A stretch of 64,000 nucleotides of DNA from Nothophaeocryptopus gaeumannii (taxonomy: Eukaryota > Ascomycota > Dothideomycetes > Mycosphaerellales > Mycosphaerellaceae), in contig JASISA010000022.1 of assembly GCA_031771865.1 (NCBI GenBank), positions 1,550,001 to 1,614,000 on the forward strand, given 5' to 3'. The translations under genes were made by a program, and so were the position numbers. Of this stretch, positions 45,073 through 56,378 are shown piece after piece. The notes under the pieces were generated by a model. That model was given only the letters and a program-made list of their open reading frames with translations. It was not told the DNA's origin and did no database searches. The first letter of the stretch is position 1; every line of letters starts with the position of its first letter.

Positions 45073-46318
45073 ATGTCCCTGCCTTCCCCTCTTCTCCCCT
45101 CGGAAGGGATGGGACAGACGAACAATGTAGAATCCCTGTTCATCTCTCCGGGCAATCTGGTGATCGATGGGTCGAACCATGCGGGCAACTATAACAGCCA
45201 CCAGCATCAGCAGCAGCAACCGAAGCCCAACGAACAGTTCAATGGCGGCCAGCCAAGATCCGTTTGTAAGCTCGCCCAACCCACTCCGGTCTAATTCAAG
45301 AAGATGGCAAGATCTTTGCACCGATTTGCTAATTTGTGGCGCGAACTATATAGCCTTTGCGGACGGGCAACGACCAAATCTGAGTCTTGATGATTGGGGT
45401 CTTCCAATCGCTGGAGCAACTCAGAATGGTTTTCGCTCTAGTGGACTGCCACCGACTCCATTGTCTCCCTTTCGACCTCTCTGTCCACTCTCCGAAGAAG
45501 AGAGACTCGCATTTCCATGTCTAGGCGGGCCTGACGACTGCTGGAACCGAGATCTTTGCCCGAAACATCGAGACTGGCCTTCCGCTGCTCCTCAGCAAGA
45601 AGCGATGAATAATGGCAACGGAAACCACCAAACCGCGCCTCAACCCACGAACCCCCGCCGGCGCAGCGTCCCACCCGACTCATCCGACCAGCAGTCCAGC
45701 GACGGATCCAGTCCCTCCTCCAATGGAGCCCCACCCGCCAAAATGAAACGCAACGCAACCTATCCCGGAGAAACCGACCCAGAAATCCGAACTCGCTCTC
45801 CTTCCCTCCGCCGGCATCATCATCACCACCGCACATCTTCCTTGCGCTCAACCCAACGTCCCTCCCTCTCCTCCTCATCCTCCTCAACCTCCTCCCTGCC
45901 TACGAGAGGCCGCGTCCCCCACAACCTCGTCGAGCGCCGCTATCGCGACAATCTAAATTTTCAAATCGAATCTCTTCGGCTCGTCCTCCCTTCCCTCCGG
46001 GACGCCACACCCCCTTCCCAAAATACCTCCCTCGACCCCCTCACGGCGTATGAGTTAGACACGAGTCCCCCGAGAATGCCGTCGAAAGCGGTTATCATCT
46101 CTACGGCAACGACTTATATTAGGGATATGGAGATTGAGAAGGGGAGATTGGCTGATGCGGTTAGTGCGTTGAAGGCGCAGAATGAGGTTTTGCAGAAACT
46201 TTTGAAGGGGAGTGGAGGACTAAGAGGACGGAGCGGGGCGAATGCGGGAGGGGCGGATATGTTGGAGTATGTTAATGCTATGAAGCTGGGGGCTGGAGGG
46301 TTGGCGACGCCTTTGTGA
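45073..46318 (+). CDS. bHLH transcription factor, SREBP-type basic region
   Basis: Join of 45073-45265 and 45354-46318, 385 residues, with an 88-nt intron. The bHLH domain lies near residues 262-345. The basic part is HNLVERRYRDNLN, where the Tyr after ERR is the SREBP-type residue that allows E-box and sterol-element binding. Helix 1 is FQIESLRLVLPSL, a loop of about 35 residues is Pro/Ser/Thr-rich, and helix 2 is KAVIISTATTYIRDMEIEKG with a zipper-like extension. No transmembrane segment follows, so it is not a membrane-tethered SREBP. The N-terminus is Gln/Pro-rich and disordered, with a conserved-looking Cys/Trp patch (DDCWNRDLCPKHRDWP). Target genes are unknown. Confidence 0.88.
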
Positions 46319-47294
46319 GGAGGTGGAGGCTTGGTGCGTGGAGAAGTGTGCCTGTGAATATATTGGTGTGTAAAGGGATGATTTGGTTGCAAGGGAGGTT
46401 TGAGAGGCTTCTTTCCTTTTCTGCAAAAAGAAGTATCTAGTCCTGCTATGCTTGTTAGCGAAGAGTGTTCGGAGAACGTAAGGCGGACGATGTTTCTGGA
46501 CCGGCGTTGTTCGGAATGTGCATGCATCGTATTGAGCGGATCTGCACTTGGATAGACGGGTCGGGAGGAGTGTTGTCGCTTTACTTTATTACCACGTCAG
46601 AGATCCAAACCCATATTTGTCAAGAGAGACTGAAGATATTAGGGAACAGTCATAGTCTGAATCGGCGAGTCTGTCCTCGGCCTGATAAATACCAGTATAC
46701 ACTATGAACAATATGTCAGCTTGCCTATGCTGTATGGAGAGTTTCCCACCACCCCAAGAAGGTCCCATTGTGTCTAGCCACTAAAAGCAAGCATGTAAAT
46801 CGTAGGTAGAAACAGCTCCTTGAGCGCCAGATAGCGCCTTCGCAGTTGGTATAGCGGACATGACCAGAGGTATGGTATAATGATGCAAATCTGGCCGATC
46901 GCGGAAAGGAGAGGTAGCAGTGTGTAAGTCGGAGGGCTCGCTGAATCGCTTTTTCAAAATAGGGAATGTCCGCGTGCATTTCCGCGTCCAGCTCTCCTCC
47001 AGTAGTTCTCAGGTCGGCCGTGGCTTGCGTGCGGTGTATGTTTGTGTGCTCATGTCTTTTCTATCATGGACTTCTGAAAAACAATCGCGGTGTTGTTCAT
47101 TTGTTGTTCATTTGTTGTTGTTGCTGCCGCCTCCTCCTCCTAGATTTGGTGACTCGGAGATCTCCTAGCTCCAGGATGATCAAATATCCTCGTTGGGTAT
47201 AAGCACAGAGAAGAAGATGGCGGAGGTCGGCTTCTCGGTTTCCACGCGAATGTCTAGCTCGCGAAGTAATTAAAGAAAATTGGTGAATGTCTGC
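46319..47294. other. Convergent 3' intergenic region
   Basis: Nearly 1 kb between two stop codons, longer than usual for this window. It contains a gttgttcatttgttgtt repeat tract near 47092-47120 and nothing that looks coding. Confidence 0.4.
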
Positions 47295-49034
47295 TCACAT
47301 CACCACGCAGCAGCAGCCCTTCTTCGGCTTGACTTCGTCCTTCTCATCGAAATCGGGCACGCGTGGAGTCGTGTTGTGTGTTGCAGTGTGGTCGACGGTG
47401 GGTACAGGAGGTGCTGGAGATGCTGCAAGCGAGCGTTGAATTGTAGGTGTCGTAGGTATTGTTGGTGTGAGAGTATAGCCGCCGCTGGTTCCTGGACGTC
47501 CACCATCAGTAGGCGACTTCGCGGTCTCGCTCTTCGGAGTCAGTAGCCAACCATTGTTTCCAGATCCATGCGGCGATGATTTTTGGGGTGATGAACTCTT
47601 CGTGGGTGAGTTAGCGGAAGCAGGCGAAAGGTTCTGGCTGTCGACCGTCAAAGGAGGGAGCTTCGGCCGGAGATCTTCGTCATTCAGCAAGTTGAAGTCC
47701 TTGTCGTAGATAGTGCCGGTCTTTCCGTCCTTCTCCCACTGCTCCTGCATCATTCGCTTCGCGTGAGTCGGTATCACTTGCTGATCGGGCGGTAGTCGTG
47801 GATCAGGCTTGTACATGCTAGCAATCCAAGGCGCTTCTCCCTCGGGAGGATAATGACCTGTGGACGGCCGGGACTTGTGTCCAGAGCTCGACCCGGGTCG
47901 CTTGGCTGGTGTTCCTGAAGGGAAGCGCTTGTTTGCAGCAGAAGAGGTAGGCCTAGGAATTGTGCTCGTACCAGCAGAGGCCTTACGTCCAGCAGGTGTC
48001 GCTTTCTTTGGCGCCTTTGCTTTTTGAGGCGATGATTCGTCGTTTGAGGAGTCTTTCTTGGAGCTTCCCGGAGGCGTTATTCGCGTCTCAACATCATCTA
48101 GAAGCACGGCACTGCCAACGCTACCGCTTCGAGCTCTTCTAGCGTACTGCAGCTCATCCCAATTGTTTCCGATAGTCTGGCTTCCTGCGCGGCTGCGCGG
48201 AAGAGGTGAATCCCTAGTCGCGACGGTTTGAGGTACAGGCACCGGACTCACTCGCGAAACAGGTATGCGCGACGTGCTTGGCCTTATCATGTGCTGTTTC
48301 TGACTGTTGCGCTCCGCTTCTATCTCTTCGAGCGATCTGAACTCAGTGTCCTGGTTGGGATCGAACTCTGGTCCTGACAGTTTCCGTGCGCGCGGATACT
48401 CCTCCCGTGGTGGTGAGTCAGGCGAAGCCACGCGAGACATGCTGGTATACCTCTGCTCAACCTGCTCTTGAGCTGGATATGCCGCAGCATAGTCCTCGTC
48501 GTTCGCAATGTCGTTGTTCGCGCCGTGATATGACTTCCGAGCGCCTAGGCTCTGTGAGCGGCTTGCCCTGCCATTCTCACGTCCTGTTCCCAAGCTCTGT
48601 GATCTTCGCGAAGGTCGCACATAGATGCCCGCCTCTTCCATCTCCTGATACTCGATCTGAGCGAGTTTGTCCCGGTGAATCCAGGCTGAGCTGTCGAAGG
48701 ACTCATCCTTGAGCTTCTCCTCCTGACGAGCCTTCTTTGCCTGTTCCCGCAGCGTGTTACGTGAGCGCTTGCGTGCGGCTACGCTGTTGGTGTTGCGTAG
48801 GGAGGTGCGGCGTTGTTTTGTCGTCTCTGAGTCGCTCTGCAAATCCCAGGCACTGCTTGGACGAGCGAGCCCCTTGTTATTGCTCCCAGCGTCCTTGCCA
48901 TGTCCGGCACCATTGCCCTCATCCCACTGCTGGCTGACCGACCGCTGTATGGAATACGGCCTCGCGTTGCCATGTGTCTCCTCTAGCGGCACAGAGTAGC
49001 TCCACGCTCCGCCGTTCATCGTCGCCGTCGCCAT
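47295..49034 (-). CDS. teaR: TeaR-like prenylated cell-end protein
   Basis: A single exon of 579 residues. TeaR is the cortical receptor for the kelch protein TeaA at growing hyphal tips and is membrane-bound by prenylation. The last residues are KPKKGCCCVVM: a polybasic patch, extra cysteines that could be palmitoylated, and a CaaX box (CVVM). The most conserved block is EGEAPWIASMYKPDPRLPPD, followed by THAKRMMQEQWEKDGKTG and TIYDKDFNLLN. The rest is disordered and rich in Ser, Pro and Arg, with RSQSLG repeats that suit phosphorylation. The assignment rests on remembered similarity of this block and the CaaX end. Intact. Confidence 0.8.
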   Translation of the reverse strand: MATATMNGGAWSYSVPLEETHGNARPYSIQRSVSQQWDEGNGAGHGKDAGSNNKGLARPSSAWDLQSDSETTKQRRTSLRNTNSVAARKRSRNTLREQAKKARQEEKLKDESFDSSAWIHRDKLAQIEYQEMEEAGIYVRPSRRSQSLGTGRENGRASRSQSLGARKSYHGANNDIANDEDYAAAYPAQEQVEQRYTSMSRVASPDSPPREEYPRARKLSGPEFDPNQDTEFRSLEEIEAERNSQKQHMIRPSTSRIPVSRVSPVPVPQTVATRDSPLPRSRAGSQTIGNNWDELQYARRARSGSVGSAVLLDDVETRITPPGSSKKDSSNDESSPQKAKAPKKATPAGRKASAGTSTIPRPTSSAANKRFPSGTPAKRPGSSSGHKSRPSTGHYPPEGEAPWIASMYKPDPRLPPDQQVIPTHAKRMMQEQWEKDGKTGTIYDKDFNLLNDEDLRPKLPPLTVDSQNLSPASANSPTKSSSPQKSSPHGSGNNGWLLTPKSETAKSPTDGGRPGTSGGYTLTPTIPTTPTIQRSLAASPAPPVPTVDHTATHNTTPRVPDFDEKDEVKPKKGCCCVVM

Positions 49035-50747
49035 CGCTGCACCTGAATTACAGCGGCAGTCCGGAAGGGAGTCTGTGCGACGTGCTTGGTAGGCTCCTTG
49101 CGTCGGTGCTCGCGTTCCGACTGCGACAGCTGCTGAGCGACTGACGCGTGACGACGACTGGCGGCGAAGGGGGCAGAGGCAGAGTCGGTCCCGCGCTCAG
49201 TCGAAGCTCATGGCTTGTTGTGTAGCCTCACTCCGAAGTGCAATCAAGCTCAGACTTCTTGGTACAGTATGATGTCGCAGCAGGTTGTAGGAGGTATTGG
49301 AGACAGCCACTGTGACTCGGTTCCGTGGACTGCAATGGGAAGTTGGCCGAGCTGGTGCCAATGGCTGCAGGGGATTAAGCCCCAACAATCCTGGCCGAGC
49401 AGACGAGACGAGACTCGCTTTTCGGTGTGCGTGTTCCTGTTCCTGTTCTTGTTCCTGTTCCTGTCAATAATAGATAGATGATAAAGTATCGGTGTCGGAG
49501 GCGGCGGCGGCGGCGGAGATGGCTCGACGGGAGGACGCCAGCAGTGGTGCTGCTGGAGCCAGTGCGATGAAATGAGACAAGGCAAGACAAGGGTGCAGCA
49601 TAGTGCATAGTCCACATAGTCCAAATAGTCCACCACAGCGCCCCTGTGAAACTCCTTCATCACGAGCCAGTGGCAGCCCCCTTGACGCGGCTCGTTCCAT
49701 TGGTATATCCGTCCGCCGTTGGTCTAGTCCTATCCCATCCAACAGGTGGACTGCTGAACTACTACTTCTCAGCCTCCTGGACGGACTATCGAAAGCACCC
49801 AACAACATTCGCTGCTCCCCTATCTACCGCGTCGAAGGTCGAAGCTGCCCAAGTCACAAAAGAACACCCCCCTCCCACGCGTCGTCTGCAGCAACAAGCC
49901 ATGCCTTGATTTAGCTATATTGAAAGACGCCATCGATCTGTTGGTCCTCGTGTGCAAAAGATAAGTTAGCCATGGCCAATCCTCTTCGATTGCCATCGCA
50001 GCCCCGCCAGCTAGCTCACCCGTTTGACTGTGCCGACCGCCGTCGGTGCTTTGATCCCGGAACCTCCCTCCCGGCCGCCGTGGCGAAATCCTCTAAGCGA
50101 TACGGACACGCCGGCCAGACTCTATCCCCATTGCCCAGGATAGGAAGGAAGTGAGGTCACCATCCTCGCCTCTGTCGACAAGGATATATCGAAAGCAACG
50201 CCTTGATTTCCCTGATGCACGAGGCGACTCATGGCATACCGATGACATGCATGCGAACTCCTTTCGGTACTAACGGTGACCAGTTTCGATACCAAGCCCA
50301 AATACCGCAACTTCGGCTGCTGGGATGTATACCGATGGCATGTCTACACATTCTCGCAGGAGCCTAGTGGTCAACCTGCTGCTAGACTACGAGCGCCACG
50401 AAAGGTAGTCGCCCCAGGGGACACCAGACCTCACCTTCTTCGACTCATCTCGGCATTCAACACCGTCATTCTTCACGTTCACTTGAGATGACACAGGCCA
50501 ATAAGTTTGCTGCAAATGAAATGCCTTCGTGTAAACTAAAATATAGTGCTCTGTACCAAGGGGATACACCAAGCCAACGACAGTACACTCCAGCCGACGA
50601 CAAATCTCTTGACATTCTGAACGGCCACCGAAGTCCACTCGCACTCTTGTTCTCATTCAAATACAGCAAACTGCTCTTCTTGCCATTCTCCGCCATCACC
50701 ATTTCAATACCATTCCACTCCAGTCCACTCCATACTCCAACATACTC
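49035..50747. other. Gene-poor interval upstream of teaR
   Basis: About 1.7 kb. It holds the teaR promoter and simple-sequence tracts. No coding sequence is supported. Confidence 0.4.
49432..49464 (+). repeat. GTTCCT microsatellite
   Basis: Five near-perfect copies of the hexamer GTTCCT (one with a single substitution) about 400 bp upstream of the teaR start codon. Confidence 0.75.
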
Positions 50748-51578
50748 TCACTTCTCCTCCTCCGCCGCCGCTTTACTAATATACTCAATGCCCGCCCTTA
50801 AAATCCCCACCATCACATCGACCTCCTCCACACTCCTGGGAACAAAAAGCATCGTATATCCTAGAGGCAACCTCCTCGTCCCACTCAGACCATGTCTCTG
50901 TCCATACCCCTTCTCCAGCACCTCCTTCGCATCCGCCAGACTCACAGTCACATGCGCGCTCATATCCGATGTATGCAAATGACAGATCTCGCGTGGCTTG
51001 GAGCCTAGTGGTGTTATCGGAAGACCTGGCTTCAAAAAGATCGCGTCGCCGCGTTTCTCCAACATGGAAGTCTTCACTTCAATCATGTCGGAGTACTCCT
51101 CTGCTAGTTCGTTGACAGTAGAGAGATACGCCTCCTTCACCTTCTCATCAATAGGATGATCGAACGTCCTCTCCCTCTGCGGCAGTGTCGTCTCCATTGC
51201 TCTCGCCTGCGGACCTCCTCTCGCAACCAGTTCACCACCCTTTAGGTACGACTTCCGGGCATTCCTCTTCTCCAACTCGCTCGCATTCTCCCAATTCGGT
51301 TCATATTTCTCCGGCTCATCGTACACTTTGGTTGAAGCGGCATCTCGTTTGGCGTAGAGTGTTTGGGCTACAAGGTTTATGAGGTAGCCTTTGAGATTGT
51401 AGGGAACGCCGCCGGGGCCGAGGGTGAGCCAGTAGCGGTAGGAGGTGATGAAGTAGCTGGTGGAGGCGCTGATTGCCAGTAGAGATGCGGCTAGGGTGAG
51501 TTTAGCATTCGGAGAGGTGCGGTTCCATGTGTCCACGAGTTTGGTTGTGAGAACGACTGGATATTCTGTTATCGCCAT
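50748..51578 (-). CDS. DUF5519/luciferase-like domain protein, membrane-anchored
   Basis: A single exon of 276 residues from the ATG at 51578; the frame is open further upstream without need. A hydrophobic N-terminal segment (LTLAASLLAISASTSYFITS) anchors it, followed by LGPGGVPYNLKGYLINLVAQ, a frequent start in this fungal family. The C-terminal domain resembles the DUF5519 'luciferase' domain: PREICHLHTSDMSAHVTVSL, then EVLEKGYGQRHGLSG and LPLGYTMLFVPRSVEEVDVM. Despite the name, no light-emitting function is implied. Role unknown, likely at an internal membrane. Intact. Confidence 0.7.
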   Translation of the reverse strand: MAITEYPVVLTTKLVDTWNRTSPNAKLTLAASLLAISASTSYFITSYRYWLTLGPGGVPYNLKGYLINLVAQTLYAKRDAASTKVYDEPEKYEPNWENASELEKRNARKSYLKGGELVARGGPQARAMETTLPQRERTFDHPIDEKVKEAYLSTVNELAEEYSDMIEVKTSMLEKRGDAIFLKPGLPITPLGSKPREICHLHTSDMSAHVTVSLADAKEVLEKGYGQRHGLSGTRRLPLGYTMLFVPRSVEEVDVMVGILRAGIEYISKAAAEEEK

Positions 51579-52122
51579 GGTTTCTCCTCTTGAGTTTTGG
51601 AGCTTATGGATTTGCCAGACACCAGGTTCCAAGTTCAAATATTCTATTTCTCCTCGGACAAGTAGGTCGGACGACAGTTCCACAGTTCATTCTACAAGAT
51701 CAAAGAAATAAGTATCAACTATCAACAATCTCACTCACTCGTACGAGAGCTCGCGCATATCAACTGTCGTCAGCTCCAAACAAGACCCCTCACGAGATGT
51801 CAGACGTCGCATGTCTTGCCCTCAACCAGTCCGCCGAGCCTGCTGCTGGTAGCGAGAGCGGGCTGCATGCAGGATGGCGATACGTTGCGGATCAGCATCC
51901 CAGGAATCCCTCCGCGGCGGAAAGTTACGCACACTCACTCAGATATGAAGTCGGGCTCAGAGTACAGTTCAGGACAAGAATCAGTTGCGGACGAACAGCA
52001 AGCGCGTGCGGCCGTAGTTACGCGTATCCACAGTACATCTCTCAATACATCGTTCTTTTGGGTATCTTTGCTTTTCACAACACGCTCTCCAAACAATATG
52101 CCTCCCTCCCACTTTGTCCCTC
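51579..52122. other. Intergenic region
   Basis: Promoter of the DUF5519-like gene and 3' flank of the MFS gene. Long open frames here lie antisense to one or the other and are not called. Confidence 0.4.
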
Positions 52123-54111
52123 TCAGAGTCCGTATCTAAACGTCAACTTCTCATCTCCCCTTCTCGACTCTTCCCTTCCAAGTCTCTCCCCCAAAGCTTT
52201 CAACCCCATTCTGCTACTCAATCCCTGTCTGAAACTATCAGGAGCCGGAACATCGCCCAACAACTCCTCGCGTTCTTTCTCCTCGGCACTCCAACCTCGT
52301 ACGACGTTATCTCGCCATGCGTTCTCCCTTGCGATGAGTAGGCGGAAGGCGATGAACCCGGCAAAAGAGAGCAAGACACATACAAGCAAAATCACGAAAG
52401 AGGTTATATACCCCTCATCTCTGTCGTCAGGCGTGAAAAGCACAGCCATAAACACTCCCGCTAGATTCCCCCAGCCATTGATCCCGAGGAGAATGGCGCG
52501 TTTTCCTGGTTCAGGGGTGTTATTCGCCAGCCAGGTAACGGTGAGTGGACTCGCGATGAATGAGCCGGAGAGTAACACACAGAGGGAGAAGTAGCGGAGC
52601 CAGTAATTGTCCACAGGTGCTAAGACCGTCATTGCCAGACCTATCAGCAAGAGGACGAGGCTGGAGAGTATGGGCACGAGACGTTTCCGCGCTCGATCGG
52701 ACCATATCGTGAAGATGAATAGGACGATTGCGCCGAAGGCGAATGGGGGAGCGGAGAGGAGGTTCGATGCAGCTGGTGTTAGGTTCAAGGAAGGGGAGAG
52801 TTCTTTGACCAAGATGGGTAGGAGGACGCCGAAGGCTGTTGCTGGGATGGCGGAGAGAATGTTGCAGATTAGCAAGTGCCAGATTTTGTAGCTGAAGACT
52901 GCGCCAAGGATGTCTTGTGTGCTTAGGCCAGAGTCCGCCGTGACTGAGATGGCGGAGACTACGGAGCCCAGGCGTTTTCGTCGTCTGACGACGATGTAGT
53001 CTTCTTCGTCTAGGAGGCGCTCGTGCGCTTCGTCTGCACCGTCGTGGGTGGTCTGGTCAGGCTCCATGGAGGACCGGACTTCGTCAAAGTCGTCGGCGTA
53101 GTGGGTTGCCCTTTCCTCACCTTCTTCCTCAATGTTCTCATTCTTCTTCTTCTCTTCTTCGCCGTGTGTATCCAACCACATCCGCTCTTCAGCCCAAGAC
53201 CGCTCATCTGTGTTCAGGAACCACGCACTCTCAGCAGATTGTGGCAGCCAGAGGAAGCCAACAAGGGCGATAGTCATAGTCACGCATCCCTCAATCAAGA
53301 ACAGTATCTCCCAGCTCTTCCACGCCCTCCCACCTGTCGCATCTCGTATCGAAGGCGGTATACGCTCAGTCGGATCATCATCATGATCATGTCCAGGAAA
53401 CTCCGAGAAAACTGCCCAACTCAGAACACCTCCCACAACGCCGGCAACAGCAGTCATGCCATAGAACGCCGCAGTCCTCAACCCAAATTCAAACTTGGTA
53501 TAAAACAAGCTCATATACGAAACGGTTGTTGGATAAAACCCAGCCTCCAATGTCGCAATCGCGATCCTCAGCATAATCAAATGCCATTTCTTCCTCACAA
53601 ATATATGCAACACCGTGCTCAGCCCCCAGAGACTCATACATGTTGGCACATACCTCCTCATTCCGAAGCGTCTTCCCAGTGCGGCTCCGACGGGCTGGAG
53701 GAGCACGAACACGAAGAAGAAGACAGACATGGATGTGTTTACATCTTGCCGGGAGAGGCCGGTGTCGTAGGTGAAGCCGGCGGTCTCAGCGTTGCCTATG
53801 TTGCTCTTGTCTAGGCTGTTGAGGAGGAAGAGGAGGGAGAGGAAAGGGAGGAGGAAGATGTCGAGTTTGCGGACCGTTTGGCGGTTGATCTTATCGTTGC
53901 GGTGTGAATGTCCGATGCGTCCTCTGGCGTGTAGACTCCCTCTGCGCGTTGTAGTGTTTCCTGTCAACGGCTGCGTCTCCTCCTCCATGGTCAAGGTCTC
54001 TTCGATAGACGTGTGTCCAGTGTCTTCCGGCGTTTCCTCCTCTTCGTCCCGTGAGTCCTCCTTCGATCGTAATTTCTGCAGCTCATGGCCATCTGAGGAG
54101 TCGGCGGGCAT
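52123..54111 (-). CDS. MFS transporter, anion:cation symporter (Dal5-like) family
   Basis: A single exon of 662 residues. The 12-helix major-facilitator fold with the order and motifs of the fungal ACS group (allantoate, nicotinate and related carboxylates) is clear: KLDIFLLPFLSLLFLLNSLD with the conserved D and K-SNIGNAE, then ALGRRFGMRRYVP (motif A-like) and LEAGFYPTTVSYMSLFYTK. Between helices 6 and 7 is an unusually long acidic loop (about residues 310-390; EEEKKKNENIEEEGEE and a basic RRRKR patch). The N-terminal 75 residues are Glu/Thr-rich and cytosolic. The substrate is not predictable. Intact. Confidence 0.88.
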   Translation of the reverse strand: MPADSSDGHELQKLRSKEDSRDEEEETPEDTGHTSIEETLTMEEETQPLTGNTTTRRGSLHARGRIGHSHRNDKINRQTVRKLDIFLLPFLSLLFLLNSLDKSNIGNAETAGFTYDTGLSRQDVNTSMSVFFFVFVLLQPVGAALGRRFGMRRYVPTCMSLWGLSTVLHIFVRKKWHLIMLRIAIATLEAGFYPTTVSYMSLFYTKFEFGLRTAAFYGMTAVAGVVGGVLSWAVFSEFPGHDHDDDPTERIPPSIRDATGGRAWKSWEILFLIEGCVTMTIALVGFLWLPQSAESAWFLNTDERSWAEERMWLDTHGEEEKKKNENIEEEGEERATHYADDFDEVRSSMEPDQTTHDGADEAHERLLDEEDYIVVRRRKRLGSVVSAISVTADSGLSTQDILGAVFSYKIWHLLICNILSAIPATAFGVLLPILVKELSPSLNLTPAASNLLSAPPFAFGAIVLFIFTIWSDRARKRLVPILSSLVLLLIGLAMTVLAPVDNYWLRYFSLCVLLSGSFIASPLTVTWLANNTPEPGKRAILLGINGWGNLAGVFMAVLFTPDDRDEGYITSFVILLVCVLLSFAGFIAFRLLIARENAWRDNVVRGWSAEEKEREELLGDVPAPDSFRQGLSSRMGLKALGERLGREESRRGDEKLTFRYGL

Positions 54112-54819
54112 GAAGTTTCTCTACGGCGATGGAAGATGTTCGGAGGTCATGATCGGACAAGCGGTCTGGTGACTGAGGAGGCATGATGGACATGGACATG
54201 GACATAGTCACGCTCGGTACATTGAATCCTTCCCAGGGCGTGGCTGTGGTTGTTTGACCTCCCCAGCCAACTCAAAGCTGAGATGCATGCATGCCACGAC
54301 GCCGCGGCTTCGGCCATCGACTTCCCGAAGGCCAAGACGAGAACACCGACCTCTGCACGCCGACACCATCGAAGCCCCGACATTGCTAGTTCTGTTCTAC
54401 CACGAGCGTTACGAGCATTACAGCATGTGGACTTCTTCAGTGTGAGGGTTGGCTACAATTGGTACACAAGCAGACAGCACACCTTCTTGAAAGCATGGCA
54501 GTGGATCGATACTGGGATGAATGCGAGATATCGATAAAATCTAGCCCCTTCGGTTAGTTCTGAAGCACGTCCAGCTCGCATCCACTCTTTTCCCCAACGA
54601 GGCCAACGTTGCGCTTGCCAGTGGCCGCCTTACGCTATGTGGACTTCAGCTCTGAAGCAACAACTACCTCTGCCACCGCTCATTCGGTTCCAGTGAAGTG
54701 GGAGAAACAGGCAACGCGTCCTATCTATAAGATGCGACTGTCGCAGTACAGCTCCTTCATGTAGCCTTTCGGTAAGCCTCGTCTGATTTTCATACTCGGT
54801 CTACTCACCTCTAGTCACA
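54112..54819. promoter_or_regulatory. Divergent promoter region
   Basis: About 700 bp between the MFS gene (minus) and the glycosyltransferase relic (plus). No specific motif assigned. Confidence 0.4.
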
Positions 54820-56358
54820 ATGGGACCCCTCGGCTCACCTCCAAAAGATGTCCATATCATTATCATAGCGCTTCCATTCTACGGCCACGTACGACCTCTG
54901 CGCTCTCTGGCCCAGAGCCTTGTGGCAGGCGGCTACACCGTGACATTTATCGCCGGCACCGTCAACAAGGAGTCCATCGAGAGCATACCTGGCATCACCT
55001 TCGTTACATGGAAGGGCAAGGCCGATTATGATCCTGACAGGCTAGATGAGGAGTTCCCTGGCCGACCAACCGAAGGCATGACCGCTCTCTGGGATATGGA
55101 ACACATCTTCTTGAGCCAGATTCACAATACACACGACACTGTGCAAGAAGTGCTGCAGAGAATTCAAGCAAAGGGCGAGAAGGCCGTGATTATACAAGAT
55201 GGAAGTATGTTCGGCTTGAAAATCCGCCTACGCCGTGTCAGTTCATACTGATCTACCATCTAGGCTTCTCTGGCACGATCCCAATGCTCCTAGGCAGTCC
55301 ATCGGCCATCCGCGTCCCGACAATAGCAATTGGCCACTTCCCACTCATGCTTCTTTCCGAGGATACCGCGCCTTTCGGTCCCGGCCTTCCACCTCAAAGC
55401 AAAGAGGTGAACAAACAAATGAACCAAGGTAACAGCACAAGACCATCACTCAACCAAGAACACCAGACTAACTTCCACCTACCAGGCTGCATTGAAATGT
55501 TCGCAGGCGTGCACACCTTTCTTGACATACAACTCGAGCCCTACGCATGTCCCAAACTCCTCCCGTCTAAATTTTGCGTTGACAATTGGATCCTTCTTCC
55601 GGACTTGTACCTCCAACTCTGTGTTCCTGCGCTGGAATACCCACGTTCCGACCTCCCCTCCAACGTTCGATTCGTGGGTACCCTCGCAGGAGGAAACGAT
55701 AAACGCCCCCATCCGGACTGGTGGGATGCTTTCGTAACCAACCCCGAGAACCCAGACCGTCCATTAGTTGTTGTCACGAGCGGATCTCTACCGGGCCAGA
55801 AATTCGAGCATTTGATCAAACCCACTATCGAAGCCTGCTCCAACCTTCCCGTGAGACTAGTCGTCTGCGCCGTGCACGTTGTCAAACCGGACACCTTCGT
55901 CCTACCGGATAATGTCCGCTGGGCAGAATGGATCGCCTTCGAACAAATCTTCCCGCACACAAGCCTCATCGTCTCCTCAGGCGGCTACGGCGGTATCTCC
56001 CAAGCCTTTGCTTCCGGGATCCCGATGGTCCTGGCGGGAACTGGGGAAGATTAAGTCGAGACAGGATTGAGAGCAGAGATGACAGGGGCGGCGGTGAATT
56101 TGGCAACGCAGACGCCGAGTGTTGAGGAAGTGAGGGGTGGGATTATGAAGATTATTGGCGCTGGAGGAGGTTGGCGGGAGCTATAGGGAGAAGGCGATGG
56201 AGTTGGCTAAGGCGTATAGGGAGTGCGATGCGCTGGGGAGTATTGTTGGGGCTGTGGAGGAGTTGAGCGGGAGATTCTATGGGGCAAAGGGGGATAGGAA
56301 GATTGATAGTGGAAGGGAAACGCCTGCTAGAGCGGGCGCTGAACTTCGCGCTGCATAG
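54820..56358 (+). pseudogene. UDP-glycosyltransferase (GT1/MGT-like) gene with late stop and frame change
   Basis: Exons 54820-55204, 55264-55428 and 55486-56054 encode a GT-B fold glycosyltransferase. N-terminal HVRPLRSLAQSLVAGGYTVT is the acceptor-binding side; FLPHT-type features and SGGYGGISQAFASGIPMVLA (near 55978-56037) form the nucleotide-sugar site. Family members move glucose onto small molecules. A TAA at 56052-56054 falls after AGTGED, where the family continues in the same frame (VETGLRAEMTGAAVNLATQT is readable to about 56145). Then a frame change near 56160 leads into the last helix (REKAMELAKAYRECDALGSI) up to 56358. The C-terminal 100 residues, which close the donor site, would be lost, so it is probably inactive. 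Confidence 0.75.
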
Positions 56359-56378
56359 TTGAAACAAGTCCTGTTCCG

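Noticed and set aside
51590..52594. 334-codon plus-strand open frame
   Set aside because: It runs antisense to the end of the MFS gene and through an intergenic region. It begins at a poor context and shows no domain.
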